Made by a program: the position numbers and the translations under genes. Below are positions 42,712 through 52,715 of a stretch of DNA of 64,000 bases, in pieces. The notes below the pieces were generated by a model, which was not told the origin of the DNA, ran no database searches, and worked only from the letters and a program-made list of their open reading frames with translations. Source of the stretch: Symsagittifera roscoffensis. Lineage: Eukaryota > Xenacoelomorpha > Acoela > Convolutidae. How positions within the stretch are numbered: position 1 is the stretch's first letter; the number at the start of each line of letters is the position of its first letter. The stretch spans positions 35,345,109 to 35,409,108 of the forward strand of contig NC_087070.1 of assembly GCF_963678635.1 (NCBI RefSeq), in the 5' to 3' direction.

Positions 42712-43192
42712 AAATTTCAGTCGAAAGTGTCTGAAATGGGTTATTGGTTCAATACCCTATAAAGACCATTTATTTCTCACGAAAACTCTCGTGCCTATCT
42801 GTTACAATCTTATTTTCACCGATGTGTTACTGTTCTACAAAATGTAACATGGTCTTACAGAATTGCCGTTATCTGCGTATTTCTTTATTAAAGTGACCAC
42901 CAGCCGGAAGTCCACCAACCTCTGCACAATTCAAACAGCAAAGAAGTGGCAGACTGAGAAGTTCTTCTTTCATCGCGTTGAGAAGTTGGTCAACGAGTTG
43001 ATCCGTCTTGGTGTAGACATCTTCGATGCCCTCGAGTCTTTCAAGGTGCATGGTGTTCATGGTTCTTGAAGTGCACCTGCTCAAATTGTCGATCTTGACT
43101 TCATAATTTTGTTTTTATTTCTGCCTTAATTTTATTTTTTAAGGGAATTAATTCTTTCTTTCTTTCTTTCTTCTTCTTCTTCTTCTTCCGGA

Positions 43193-43566
43193 TTCTGGAA
43201 TCCGGACGAAGAGCGGTCTTATCTCCCTTCCGGAAGGCTGGTAAAAATGTCCCAATACCCTTCCTGTTTCTCGTACGTCTTCTGTGTGTCAGCGAATATT
43301 ATTCCTCTGTTTTCTCACATTTCAGTTGTAGCGAAATCTCAAGGTCGTGACGTGTCTTTATTTCAGAACGAATTTTTAAAATTTATTTTGTCACTTTGAA
43401 TTGTCTTTCCTAATTCTTTAAATCGTACAATTAGTACAGTTAATTTTCCAAAACAGTCAATCTTCTAGTCTACGGTTACAAAAAAATTTCGATATTGCCT
43501 TGCACTTTAGCGCCATTCTGATCGAATGTCACATATAATTGCAAAATGATAATTAATTCATTCATC
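43193..43566 (-). repeat. Family B LTR copy 1, right part
   Basis: Resumes at CCGGATTCTGGAATCCGG, which is a hairpin with 8-bp arms conserved in the family, and runs through the AAGGTCGTGACGTGTC motif to the next LTR, which starts without any spacer at 43567. Confidence 0.75.
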
Positions 43567-43850
43567 TGTAACATTCGCCCGGAAGTACATATCGACGGAA
43601 AATAAAGCAAGGTTATGAAACGACTGGCTAGCGTCTAAACACAGCTCTACATGCTTTTAACCGTCTCTGCCAAAGCCAGTTGTTTGTGTGGTCCTTTTAA
43701 CATCGGGTCCACAAAATCATGATTGTTTTTGTCTATCGACCAGAACGCGCAGATTAACTTAGTTACATGCAAAACAGTGCGCTCATGGCTGGGTCTCAGT
43801 ATCCACAGACCACGAGGTCACTCCTAAAAACAGGGCTACTACTTATTTAT
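43567..43850 (-). repeat. Family B LTR copy 2, left part
   Basis: Starts TGTAACATTCGCCCGG and follows the family until the Penelope-like element begins. A right part resumes at 47724-47948. Confidence 0.75.
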
Positions 43851-44175
43851 AATAAGAAATTTAAAATATAAATTCAAACGTTTTCACACATTTTGTGCAT
43901 CATCAGGATTAAAAAATTTTTTAAACAAAATTTACAAGACAATCACAGATCTGAAAAACGAGAAACATGTCTAAAACTGCGTTAAAACTTTTTGACCAAT
44001 CAAATTTAAACAGCTGTAATTAAATAATAAATTAGGTAATCAATAATCACCTTTTCTTGTAAATTTGTGATATTTTTTTTTAGCTTTTTGTTTTTTAAAA
44101 TTTCGATTTGTGAAAATTTTTGATTCTGACATGTCGGTTTTTTTTTAACTTTTAGCCATTTAATATATAGACAAT

Positions 44176-44678
44176 AATTTTAGTGTTAATTTCCGGCTCC
44201 TGAATTCATCGCGTGCGTTGATCCTCGGCCTCTCCCTCAAATATGCAAAGCCTGTAGTGTGAGTAGCTTATGAGCGTTAGCTGTTTGGTCTATAATCTCT
44301 GAATTCAGCTCAGCAGTACCGCCAACCTCCTTATGAGCGTTAGCTAGCTTATGAGCGTTAGCTGTTTGGTCTATAATCTCTGAATTCAGCTCAGCAGTAC
44401 CGCCTACCTCCTTTGCGGTGTTCATCGACGCTGGTGGCTAAAAGTCGGACCGTCTGGCCGACATAGGTGGAGTTACATCCACTACATATAAGCTTACACA
44501 CCACTTTGGATCTCAGTTCATGAGCAAAGGAAGTTTTGAGAGATGGCAAGCATGTTTTCAATTTTTTTGTTGTAAAAGTTATTTGTGCCCCAGATATTTG
44601 CCGAACCTTTGCAGCCAACATTTGAGATGGATTGCCTCGATATTGCATTGTAAAAGGAGATTTGAGTCTTTTAACCAT
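44176..44678 (-). pseudogene. GIY-YIG endonuclease domain of the Penelope-like element
   Basis: VCKLICSGCNSTYVGQTVR carries the CxxC-type linker and the TYVGQT form of GIY-YIG, followed by DEHRKGG. The C-terminal end reads TLQALHI then, in another frame, a basic DEFRSRKLTLKL terminus. A segment of about 80 bp coding EVGGTAELNSEIIDQTANAHK is tandemly duplicated (44245-44405), and stops and frameshifts follow GGRRYC. Confidence 0.7.
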
Positions 44679-44962
44679 TTAACATTTCTCTGTTCTGATG
44701 CCTTCACCTCTAAATTTTTCTTTCCCTCAATGATCTTGTTAAGAGTTTCAAACACTAACCTGTCCGACCAATTTTTCGGATATTGATTTTCAATCCATTG
44801 TTTCCGATTTTTTCACAATGGCTGGTCAAAATTTTCTTATGTTGAGGTACTTCTGAAAACCCTATGAGCCGTCCCTTCGATAACGTTTCTTCTGTACTGC
44901 AAAGGTGCGCAACCTCTGAAGTTTAGAATGGTGCCGGTATCAGTGGGTTTTTAGTACCACCC

Positions 44963-46629
44963 TTATGTGACCTTTTTTCTTGTTTCCACGTTGACATTTA
45001 AATCCAAAAAGGCCAAATTACCGTTACTATCAAGTTCTTCTATGGTGAAGTTCAAGTTTGGATGCAACTTATTGGCAGCCTCGAGAACTAACCCAGGATC
45101 GCCCTTGACAGTTCTCACTATGTCGTCCACATATCTTAGACAAACTTTAACACCATTCTCAGCCCGATCTGCTTCCTGTTGTTTTTTGCAAGCAATGCAA
45201 TACCATACTGTTTCAGCGATGTCTGCGTATTCAGATTCCGTTATGTTACCACACCCTAAGTGGTACCAATTCAAACAAGCTTCGCATTCTACCCTTTTAG
45301 TCCGATATGTCACCTTTTTCTGATATCCAGGGCAGACCTCCTTGTTATCCTCATTTAGCACAGTCAATTTTGGTACTTCTTTTTTTAATGCAGGTTCGTA
45401 CTCTCTGAGCCACAAATTGGCCAGTATTACTGCAAGGGAGGCTCCCATTGCTAAACCGTCTTTTTGTACATACCACAAACCATTGCATTTAAAGTTTAAC
45501 TTACTCACTGCCAAATTCAGTAGTTTTTTCATAGTCTTGCGAGATGTTTTCGGAGGGTTGACTTGCTCGTATAATCTCCTCAGGGCTATTTCAACCGCTT
45601 CCTTGAGCGTGACATTAGTGTACAAACTCTTTACATCAAGGGAGATTGTACTCTCTTCAAAAAAACAGTTCAGTTTTCTCCAAGATCTCCCTGGCCATTT
45701 GAATTTTCGTATCTAGGTTTGCCACCTCAATTTCATTAAAGTATTTTGCCAATGTTTTATTTAGGTTGTCATATGAGCTACCAGGCAAAGAAATGACGGG
45801 ACGAACTGGTGTAAATTGTTTATGTACTTTTGCTAATCCATACAGCCTAGCCGGCTGTGCAATCGTTGATCTCAATCTAGTATACAGTGCTTCGCTAGTC
45901 TCGTCCTTCTTTTTCATGGCAAGTAATTCCTTGTTTATGTCTTTTTTCAATTTTTATGATCACGCTGTCTGTCACATTCTTCCTCTCACTAAAGTGTTCT
46001 GCCTGTAATAAATCCTTCAGTTTCTTCTCATATGTCTCCCTTTTCATTACACAAAAACCCTCGCCCTTATCAAACGGCACTTCCAGAAGACCGTTGTCCT
46101 TCAAATACTTTCTGGCTTTTTCAACACCTTTGTCAGAGGGTATCTGTTTCACATTCTTAGCATATCCCTTTGCAGCTGCTTCAGTCTCACATAATTTTTC
46201 TCCGCGTATTCTATTTAACTTCAATTCAGACAAAATATTGTCAATGCCCGCAAGGAAGTGATTTTCGTTAAATTTGTTTCGTACCGGATGTTTTGGTCCC
46301 AAACTTAAGACTTCCCGCACCCAAAGCGGCAAAACCCATTCATCTAAAATTCTAACAGACCTTTCATCCAAGTTTTTTAATGGTCTATCCTGCCTTTTCG
46401 AAAATTTTTCAAGCTTTTTCTTGTGTCGGCTTATCAGGTAATTGACACTACGCCTTGCTTGCAGGTTCAAATAGAATATTACCGAAGGCCACCATTTCTC
46501 ATCTTTACCCCTTCTCACTACCTCCCTTGATTTTGCTAGGTTTCCCGATGCCTTGGTCCTATCTGCATTTGCCTGGCTTATCTCAGATCTCAAGAGTCTC
46601 AATAAAAAGCTGTGTACCGCTTGATCCAA
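44963..46629 (-). pseudogene. Penelope-like reverse transcriptase with inserted PHD finger
   Basis: N-terminal basic region (45895-46629), then RLYGLAKVHK (45657-45950), then YTNVTL (motif A region), GLAMGASL (motif B) and RYVDDIV (motif C, near 45130). Between motifs B and C sits an insertion of about 60 residues with CEACLNWYHLGC and WYCIAC, a PHD finger whose first Cys pair is incomplete (CPGYQ). Frameshifts at about 45640 and 45920 break the protein. Confidence 0.8.
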
Positions 46630-46909
46630 AAAAAAACACTGTTATCAGGCACGTGAAACTGTAAAAAATCTGGTATAATGTCGTTATCGAGACATTTTTT
46701 TAGAAATTTAATTCTCAGGAAACTGCTTTTGAATTTATTAAAATGTTTTAATTATTCTCACACAAGTTTCCAAGTGAGTTTTTTTCAGGACCAAACTAGG
46801 GAGTGGTGGTGGCAGCAAAATTGCGGTCATCTCTTCTTTGCAGGCCACGAGCACTTAAACTCATGTGGCACTCAGCAAAGAATAAACAGCCTCAACAATA
46901 TCTATCCAC

Positions 46910-47533
46910 TTATTGGTCGTTCGGCTCCGGCTGAAGGTCCTCAGCCAACATCTCCGCTCTCCGCGCCTTTGCCTTGCGGCTTCGCTGCGATGGTTTTTTG
47001 GTCTGGGCCCGTATCTTTGAGACAATGCCTGGTAGGTGGTCTCGATGGGACAGCACAACCCGTAGTGACCTCAGTTCCAATTCACTTGACTGGTGCAGTT
47101 GGAGATACTCTCTGAGGACCGCAGGATTCTGTCTCTTGCTTCTAGAGATAAGGTTACCGGTTGTCTTTTTGACGATAATCTCTGTCTTCCGCAGATCCTC
47201 AAAAATATTGCTCCTGCAGTAGACAATGGCACTTATTTGTTTTCGCTTCGATTGTAGATACGCCAGTAGTTCATCAAGTGGGCAGGGCGCATAGTTGTTA
47301 GTGCGATGGGAGGATATGCTGTTGTTCAGCACATCGTGCCAGAGGATAATCTGCTTACTGGCCAGAGGTTGCTGTTCCAATAAAATTCGCGAATTCTTCC
47401 CCCTATTCAGGGCATTGGGGTTTGAAGAAAGGCCGGGGATTGCATAGACCTTCTGCTGCGTCTCTCTCCGTTCCTCTAGCTCAAGATCTTTCAGGCTGTG
47501 ATAAAGGGAGCTGGCAGCTACAATCATCGCCAT
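46910..47533 (-). CDS. N-terminal ORF of the Penelope-like element
   Basis: 207 residues, open, on the RT-coding strand and about 280 bp before the RT. Contains IILWHDVLNNSIS, AIVYCRSNIFEDL and LREYLQLHQ, then a very basic C-terminus. The alternating strands and WHD.xN pattern hint at an SGNH- or nuclease-like fold, but I cannot assign it. Its place suggests an accessory ORF1. Confidence 0.5.
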   Translation of the reverse strand: MAMIVAASSLYHSLKDLELEERRETQQKVYAIPGLSSNPNALNRGKNSRILLEQQPLASKQIILWHDVLNNSISSHRTNNYAPCPLDELLAYLQSKRKQISAIVYCRSNIFEDLRKTEIIVKKTTGNLISRSKRQNPAVLREYLQLHQSSELELRSLRVVLSHRDHLPGIVSKIRAQTKKPSQRSRKAKARRAEMLAEDLQPEPNDQ

Positions 47534-47723
47534 TTTAACTCAAACACTACTGACATTTTTACAAAAAGTGGTAGTAAAATTCTGTACAACTAGAGAAAAA
47601 AATCAAATTAATGACTGTTTTCCTTGAAGGAATATAACAGTTTGCTTATAGCTTAACGCTAAAAAGTGTTAGAATTTAACAAAAATGGTTATAAGGACTT
47701 AAAATGTTAATTCAAACGTTTTC

Positions 47724-47948
47724 GCAAATCTCAAGGTCGTGACGTGTCTTTATTTCAGAACGAATTTTTAAAATTTATTTTGTCACTTTGAATTGATCTT
47801 TCCTAATTCTTTAAATTAGTGCAGTTAATTTTCCAAAACAATAAATCTTCTAGTCTACGGTTACAAAAAAATTTCGATGTTGCCATGCATTTAAGCGCCA
47901 TTCTGATCGAATGTCACATATACAAGCAAAATGATAATTAATATCATC
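47724..47948 (-). repeat. Family B LTR copy 2, right part
   Basis: AAATCTCAAGGTCGTGACGTGTC onward, matching 43340-43566, ending directly at the next LTR start. Part of the LTR between the two pieces is missing, so the insertion came with a deletion. Confidence 0.7.
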
Positions 47949-48415
47949 TGTAACATTCGCCCGGAAGTACATATCGACAGAAAATAAAGCTAGGTTATGA
48001 AACGACTAGCTAGCGTCTAAACACAGCTCTACATGCTTTTAACCGTCTCTGTCAAAGCCAGTTCTTTGTGTGGTCCTTTTAACATCGGGTCCAAAATTTC
48101 GATTTGGGATTATTTTTAGTTCTGACATGTCAGTTTTTTAAATTTAGCAATATTATATATAGACTATAATTTTAGTTTTAATTTCCGGCTCCTGAATTCA
48201 TCGCGTGCGTTGATCCTCGGCCTCTCCCTCAAATATGCAAACCCTCTAGTGTGAGTAGCTAATGAGCGTTAGCTGTTTGGTCTATAATCGCTGAATTCAG
48301 CTCAACAGTACCGCCTACCTCCTTTTTACACATGTTTAGACTATAGTTTATTATACTACAATTGTTTTTGTTCAGAGATGGATCAACCCGTTCCCTCAAC
48401 TCCTAGCTTCTCAAA
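47949..48415 (-). repeat. Family B LTR copy 3, carrying a Penelope fragment at 48096-48335
   Basis: Starts TGTAACATTCGCCCGG. At 48096-48335 it is interrupted by a piece nearly identical to the 3' end of the Penelope-like element (44100-44410, single copy of the duplicated unit). LTR sequence ending in CTCAACTCCTAGCTTCTC then resumes. Confidence 0.7.
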
Positions 48416-49222
48416 TAGTACAGCGTGTATACAATTTATTCATAACAATTGATTATTGGTTATTCGATATGAAGCTAGCATTGACTGATGATATCATAAT
48501 ATCTAAAAGATAGTGTACTCACTACCCACTCAAGAACAATTATTCAAAAATTTGTGACAAAATGTTCAAAATTGTTAGATAATAATTGTTACATAAACTC
48601 AGTAATATTTGTAAAGTTTTGATTGGTTGAATTGTTTGAAATTTTGAAATAATGATGTGCACTTTTTATGATATTTGATCATTTTGTACCGATAGTTCAG
48701 ACTTTTTAAAAACTGAAGATGCACAAAAATGTGCAAAAACTTTTGTTTGAGTTTACAATTTTAACGCATTCTCGAAACAATTATTGAGGATTTAAAACCA
48801 GAAAGGAAGAAAGGTACAAAAATATTTGCAAAAACTGTATGTGTGTTGCACTTGGTCTGTCGCAATTCAATAGTCAAACTTGTTTCTAATGAAAGAGCTT
48901 TCCCTGTTCAGTGCCGCACTAAACAGACAAAACTTGAAGGCAGTAATTTTCTCAAGTGGGCAACTATTGCACCCACCGAATCCTGTGTTACCTATCTGCC
49001 TTCGGATTGCCCGAGCTAGACCTACTAAAGTACTCAAGGCAACCACTTTTCCGAAAAGTATTTCGGGTTTTAATCCACACAAATTAGTGTCGAACTTAGA
49101 GTCGCGAATCTCCGCATTAAGACCTGTTTTGTTTTACTATGGTCTTTTCAAGTTTTTACTTAAAGGCAAGTTACCAGGGCAGTCATTGGTTTCTAGCCTG
49201 ATCCCTAATATCCTAATACTCT
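48416..49222. other. Unassigned AT-rich stretch
   Basis: A plus-strand frame of about 138 codons at 48880-49296 shows no recognisable motif and runs into the repeat unit at its right end; probably chance. Nothing else seen. Confidence 0.4.
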
Positions 49223-49310
49223 TCACTATGTACCTCACTTTCGTCTACGTACGTTTTAGGATCCCTACCGTCATATTGGTTATATATATTTATTAAAAAA
49301 TAATTTTTCT

Positions 49311-49535
49311 GGGACCTCTCTGGATTGACGAAAAATAGGACCCTTCCGGATTGGCAAAATTGGGAGCCTTCCGGATTGGCAAAATAGGACCCTTACGGAT
49401 TGACGAAAATAGGACCCTTCTGGATTGGCAGAAATAAGACCTTTCCGGACTGGCAAAATTAGGACCCTTCCGGATTGACAAAACTAGAACCCTTCCAAAT
49501 TGGGACCTCTCCGGGTTCGTAAAAATAACCTTTCC
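49311..49535. repeat. 25-bp tandem repeat, about nine copies
   Basis: Units like GGACCCTTCCGGATTGGCAA plus AAATA. The minus-strand ORF with repeated NPEGSYF/IRKGP peptides across it is a by-product. Repeated in unit 2 at 52804-53028. Confidence 0.88.
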
Positions 49536-51342
49536 GGGGCGTTTAAAAATCACACCCAAGACTCTTCCTGATACGGTCTCCGAGCCTATTATGCTATATG
49601 AACTAACTAGGAAAGGTATATTCCAGCGCTAGACCCTTCCGGATTGAAGCTAAGCTATTTATTTGACGATTTTGCTTAACTGCGAAGGGTCTTGTGAACA
49701 GCCCATTTTCAACTCGACCATCTTTTTCTGAGTTCTTTAGCCCTTCCTTTTTGTCGAGAAGAGCGTAAAATTGCCTTATTTAACCGTTACTACCGTTTGG
49801 TAGGGTATAAGGGCTTTCCGAAAAAAAAATTCAACAAAACGTGAAGTGTCTACTTTCACAAATTGGTAACTTGGCACAAACAATCTTGAAAATTTTCTAT
49901 GCTCACATTTTCAATAAACAAAAGCTTTACAAGTGAGCTCGCCTAATTTCTGTTCTAACGGTACTAAGGTCAACTGAATTTGTCCAGTAGTTCCAAAGTT
50001 ATTAACCAAAACGTGTTTTTATCAAGTCAAAAATTTTTCTGTCTTATAGGCTCTACCCAACTTTTTTCAGAAGGCCTAAACTTTTCTTTTTCAATGCAAA
50101 AAACCCAATCTAAAACGTCCCAGTTGAAAAATTTGTCAAAGACAATGCTGTTTGGACCCCTCCGGATTGATGAGTCCGATAAACCAAACACGTTAAGTTC
50201 GATTTCAATGGGGCCTGGAAGGTTATTGGCAAACGGGTTTGAAAACCTGTCGATTCGCTTTGTTTTACTTTGTAGTGTTTCGTTTTTTCAAAAATTACGA
50301 AAAATTGAATTTCAGCACCCAATTAGTTCCCACCACGTCCGAACTAGTTTAAACGAGTTCTACTAATTATACTAGTACAGTTACGATGTAACTCACTAAT
50401 TTAGCGATTTTTTCCGTTTAAAAAAATCGATGTCTCAAAAATCGCGGTTTGTGGGGGAATCAAAATATCACTGTTTTGACCCTAAAAACCGGTCTGTTTA
50501 CTGTTTTCACCAAAAATTGATAAAGGAGTATCAATACAGGCTGTATAAATAGTAATACTAGTAATATTATACCCCTCAGGATTTGTTCAATATCGAAATT
50601 AAGGTGCTTTACTCGGAAAGTCGCAACTCGGTGGAGGGTCACTTCAGTGCATTCACTGTCGAGCCCCCCTCAGATTGATTGTACCAAACTGGATACAAAA
50701 CTTGTTAAAGATACCCAAGAGTTGATTGTTGTTGTCCTTGAGACCCTTCCTGCTGCTCCTTGCACTGCTTGCCTGATCAGTCCTCCGCTCTGATCCCGAG
50801 ACCCTTTCGGATTCAGCGCAAATTAGCATAAACGTGCTTAAATACTCAAATAACCCTACAGTACAGGCACCAGAAACGGGCCACATTTTCGATCGTAACG
50901 ATGGTGTTTGATATTAATGCCTGCAAAAACAAAATATCAAACAACAATAAACGGAAGGGTCGGATCACATCTCGTCTGTGGGGATGATTTCTACTGATTT
51001 TATTTTTAAATTTTTTTTGCAGTTTTTGGTTTTTTCGTTTTTTGAATTATGTTTTTGGTTTTTTTCTTGGGTACTATACTATTTTTTGTTTGGTTTCTTG
51101 TATATCTTTAAGTGTTTTTGGTCATATACCGCCCAGGGAAAGACGGGACCGCAAATCCCCCCTCCCTTCCTGATACAAGAATTTTCGGTCCTAACTAGGT
51201 AAAAAAACTAAACCCGGGAATCCGGAAGGCTTCCGCGTTACAAAATACCCTACCGAAGCTGTGCTAAGGGCCTTAATTAGAGCATCAGCTCGGCGCGGAG
51301 TGCTCGTTAAAGGTTCTGCCGGTCAAGATGTTAAAAAGAATA

Positions 51343-51358
51343 ACACCCAGGAGCGCCA
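51343..51358 (-). promoter_or_regulatory. Primer-binding site of family B element, unit 1
   Basis: Same 16-mer as in element M (minus strand TGGCGCTCCTGGGTGT), 12 nt from the LTR. Confidence 0.65.
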
Positions 51359-52715
51359 AAGTACATAAATTTAACATTCGCCCGGAAGTACCTATCGACG
51401 GAAAATAAAGCTAGGTTATGAAACGACTGGCTAGCGCCCAAACACAGCTCTACATGCCATTTAGCGTCTCTAACAAAGCCAGTTCTTTGTGTGGTCCTTT
51501 ACCATCGGGTCGACAAAGTCATTACTGTTTTTGGCTATCGGCCAGAACGCGCAGAATACCTTAGTTACATGCAAAATAGTGAGCTCACGGCTGGGTCTCA
51601 GTATCCCCAGACAACGAGGTCACTCCTAAAAACATCGCTAAAACTTATTTATTAAATTACTATTGCTTTTGTTCAGTAGATAAAAATCATCATATCCATC
51701 AGAGATGGATCAACCCTTTCCCTCAACTCCTAGCTTCTCATATCTATAAACGAACTTAGATTTTTTAAATTCAATTTAAGACATAACCGGAAACTAAAAA
51801 TTGTTTAAATGGAGTTTCAGTTTTCCTCCCAAGACCCTTGCGGATTCTGGAATCCGGACGAAGAGCGGTCTTAATGTCCTTCTGGAAGGGTGGTCAAACC
51901 TTCCCAATACCCTTCCGTATTCTCAGGAATTATTCGGTAACGATTGTAGAGCTGAAATTGTTACAATACGGACAGCTTCGTATACGGATAGCTTCCTAAT
52001 CTCAATCGTTATTATTACTGTGTCTTCGTGAAAGCCTCTTTCTTCTGCTCTATTAGCAAAAATTGTCATTCTCATTTTCGCACATTTTCAGTTACTGCGA
52101 AACTTCAAGGTCGTGACGTGTCTTTTTTTCAGTATGAATTCTTAAAACTTATTTTGTCACTTCAAATTAATCTCTTCTGATTCATCAAATTGTTCATTTG
52201 AGTACATTGTCCTTCTGCAAAACTTTGAGGTCGTGACGTGTCTTTATTTCAAAACGAATTTTTATAACCTATTTCGTCACTTCAATTTGACCTCTCCTGA
52301 TTCGTCAAATTGTTCATTTCAGTTCATTGTCTTTCTGGAAGGGTGGTCAAACCTTCCCAATACCCTTCCGTATTCTCAGGAATTATTCGGTAACGATTGT
52401 AGAGCTGAAATTGTTACAATACGGACAGCTTCGTATACGGATAGCTTCCTAATCTCAATCGTTATTATTACTGTGTCTTCGTGAAAGCCTCTTTCTTCTG
52501 CTCTATTAGCAAAAATTGTCATTCTCATTTTTGCACATTTTCAGTTACTGCGAAACTTCAAGGTCGTGACGTGTCTTTATTTCAGAACGAATCATAAAAC
52601 TTATTTTGTCACTTCAAATTGATCTCTTCTGATTCGTCAAATTGTTCATTTCAGTTCATTGTCCTTCTGCGAAACTTCGAGGTCGTGAAGTGTCTTTATT
52701 TCAAAACGAATTTTT

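Larger units (their letters stand above)
39567..43192 (+). mobile_element. CR1/L2-like LINE, decayed, inserted in a family B LTR
   Basis: Order on the plus strand: PHD finger, ORF1 RRM-like region, AP endonuclease, reverse transcriptase, 3' region and a TTCTTTC/TTC simple repeat tail (43150-43192). Family B LTR sequence is found on both sides. Many stops and frameshifts. Confidence 0.75.
43851..47723 (-). mobile_element. Penelope-like element with GIY-YIG and PHD-in-RT
   Basis: Minus strand order: N-terminal ORF (46910-47533), RT (44963-46629, with a PHD finger inside), GIY-YIG endonuclease (about 44176-44678). ATTCAAACGTTTTC occurs at both edges (43871 and 47710). Family B LTR lies on both sides. 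RT followed by GIY-YIG is diagnostic of endonuclease-bearing Penelope-like elements. Confidence 0.8.
49223..52715 (-). mobile_element. Non-autonomous family B LTR element, tandem unit 1
   Basis: A 2.15-kb internal region (49223-51370) without gag or pol, then a family B LTR (51371-52715), then the whole unit again. The PBS (51343-51358) lies 12 nt inside the LTR in the minus-strand sense. The internal region has a 25-bp tandem repeat (49311-49535). The LTR holds an internal duplication of about 240 bp (51878-52118 and 52330-52570, 453 bp apart). It must use enzymes of another element. Confidence 0.75.

Noticed and set aside
48880-49296. 138-codon ORF as a gene
   Set aside because: No motif, runs into the 3.49-kb repeat, and its right part is repeated there without the left part.
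49293-49559. ORF with NPEGSYF-type peptide repeats (also at 52786-53052)
   Set aside because: Translation of the 25-bp tandem repeat inside a gene-less LTR element.
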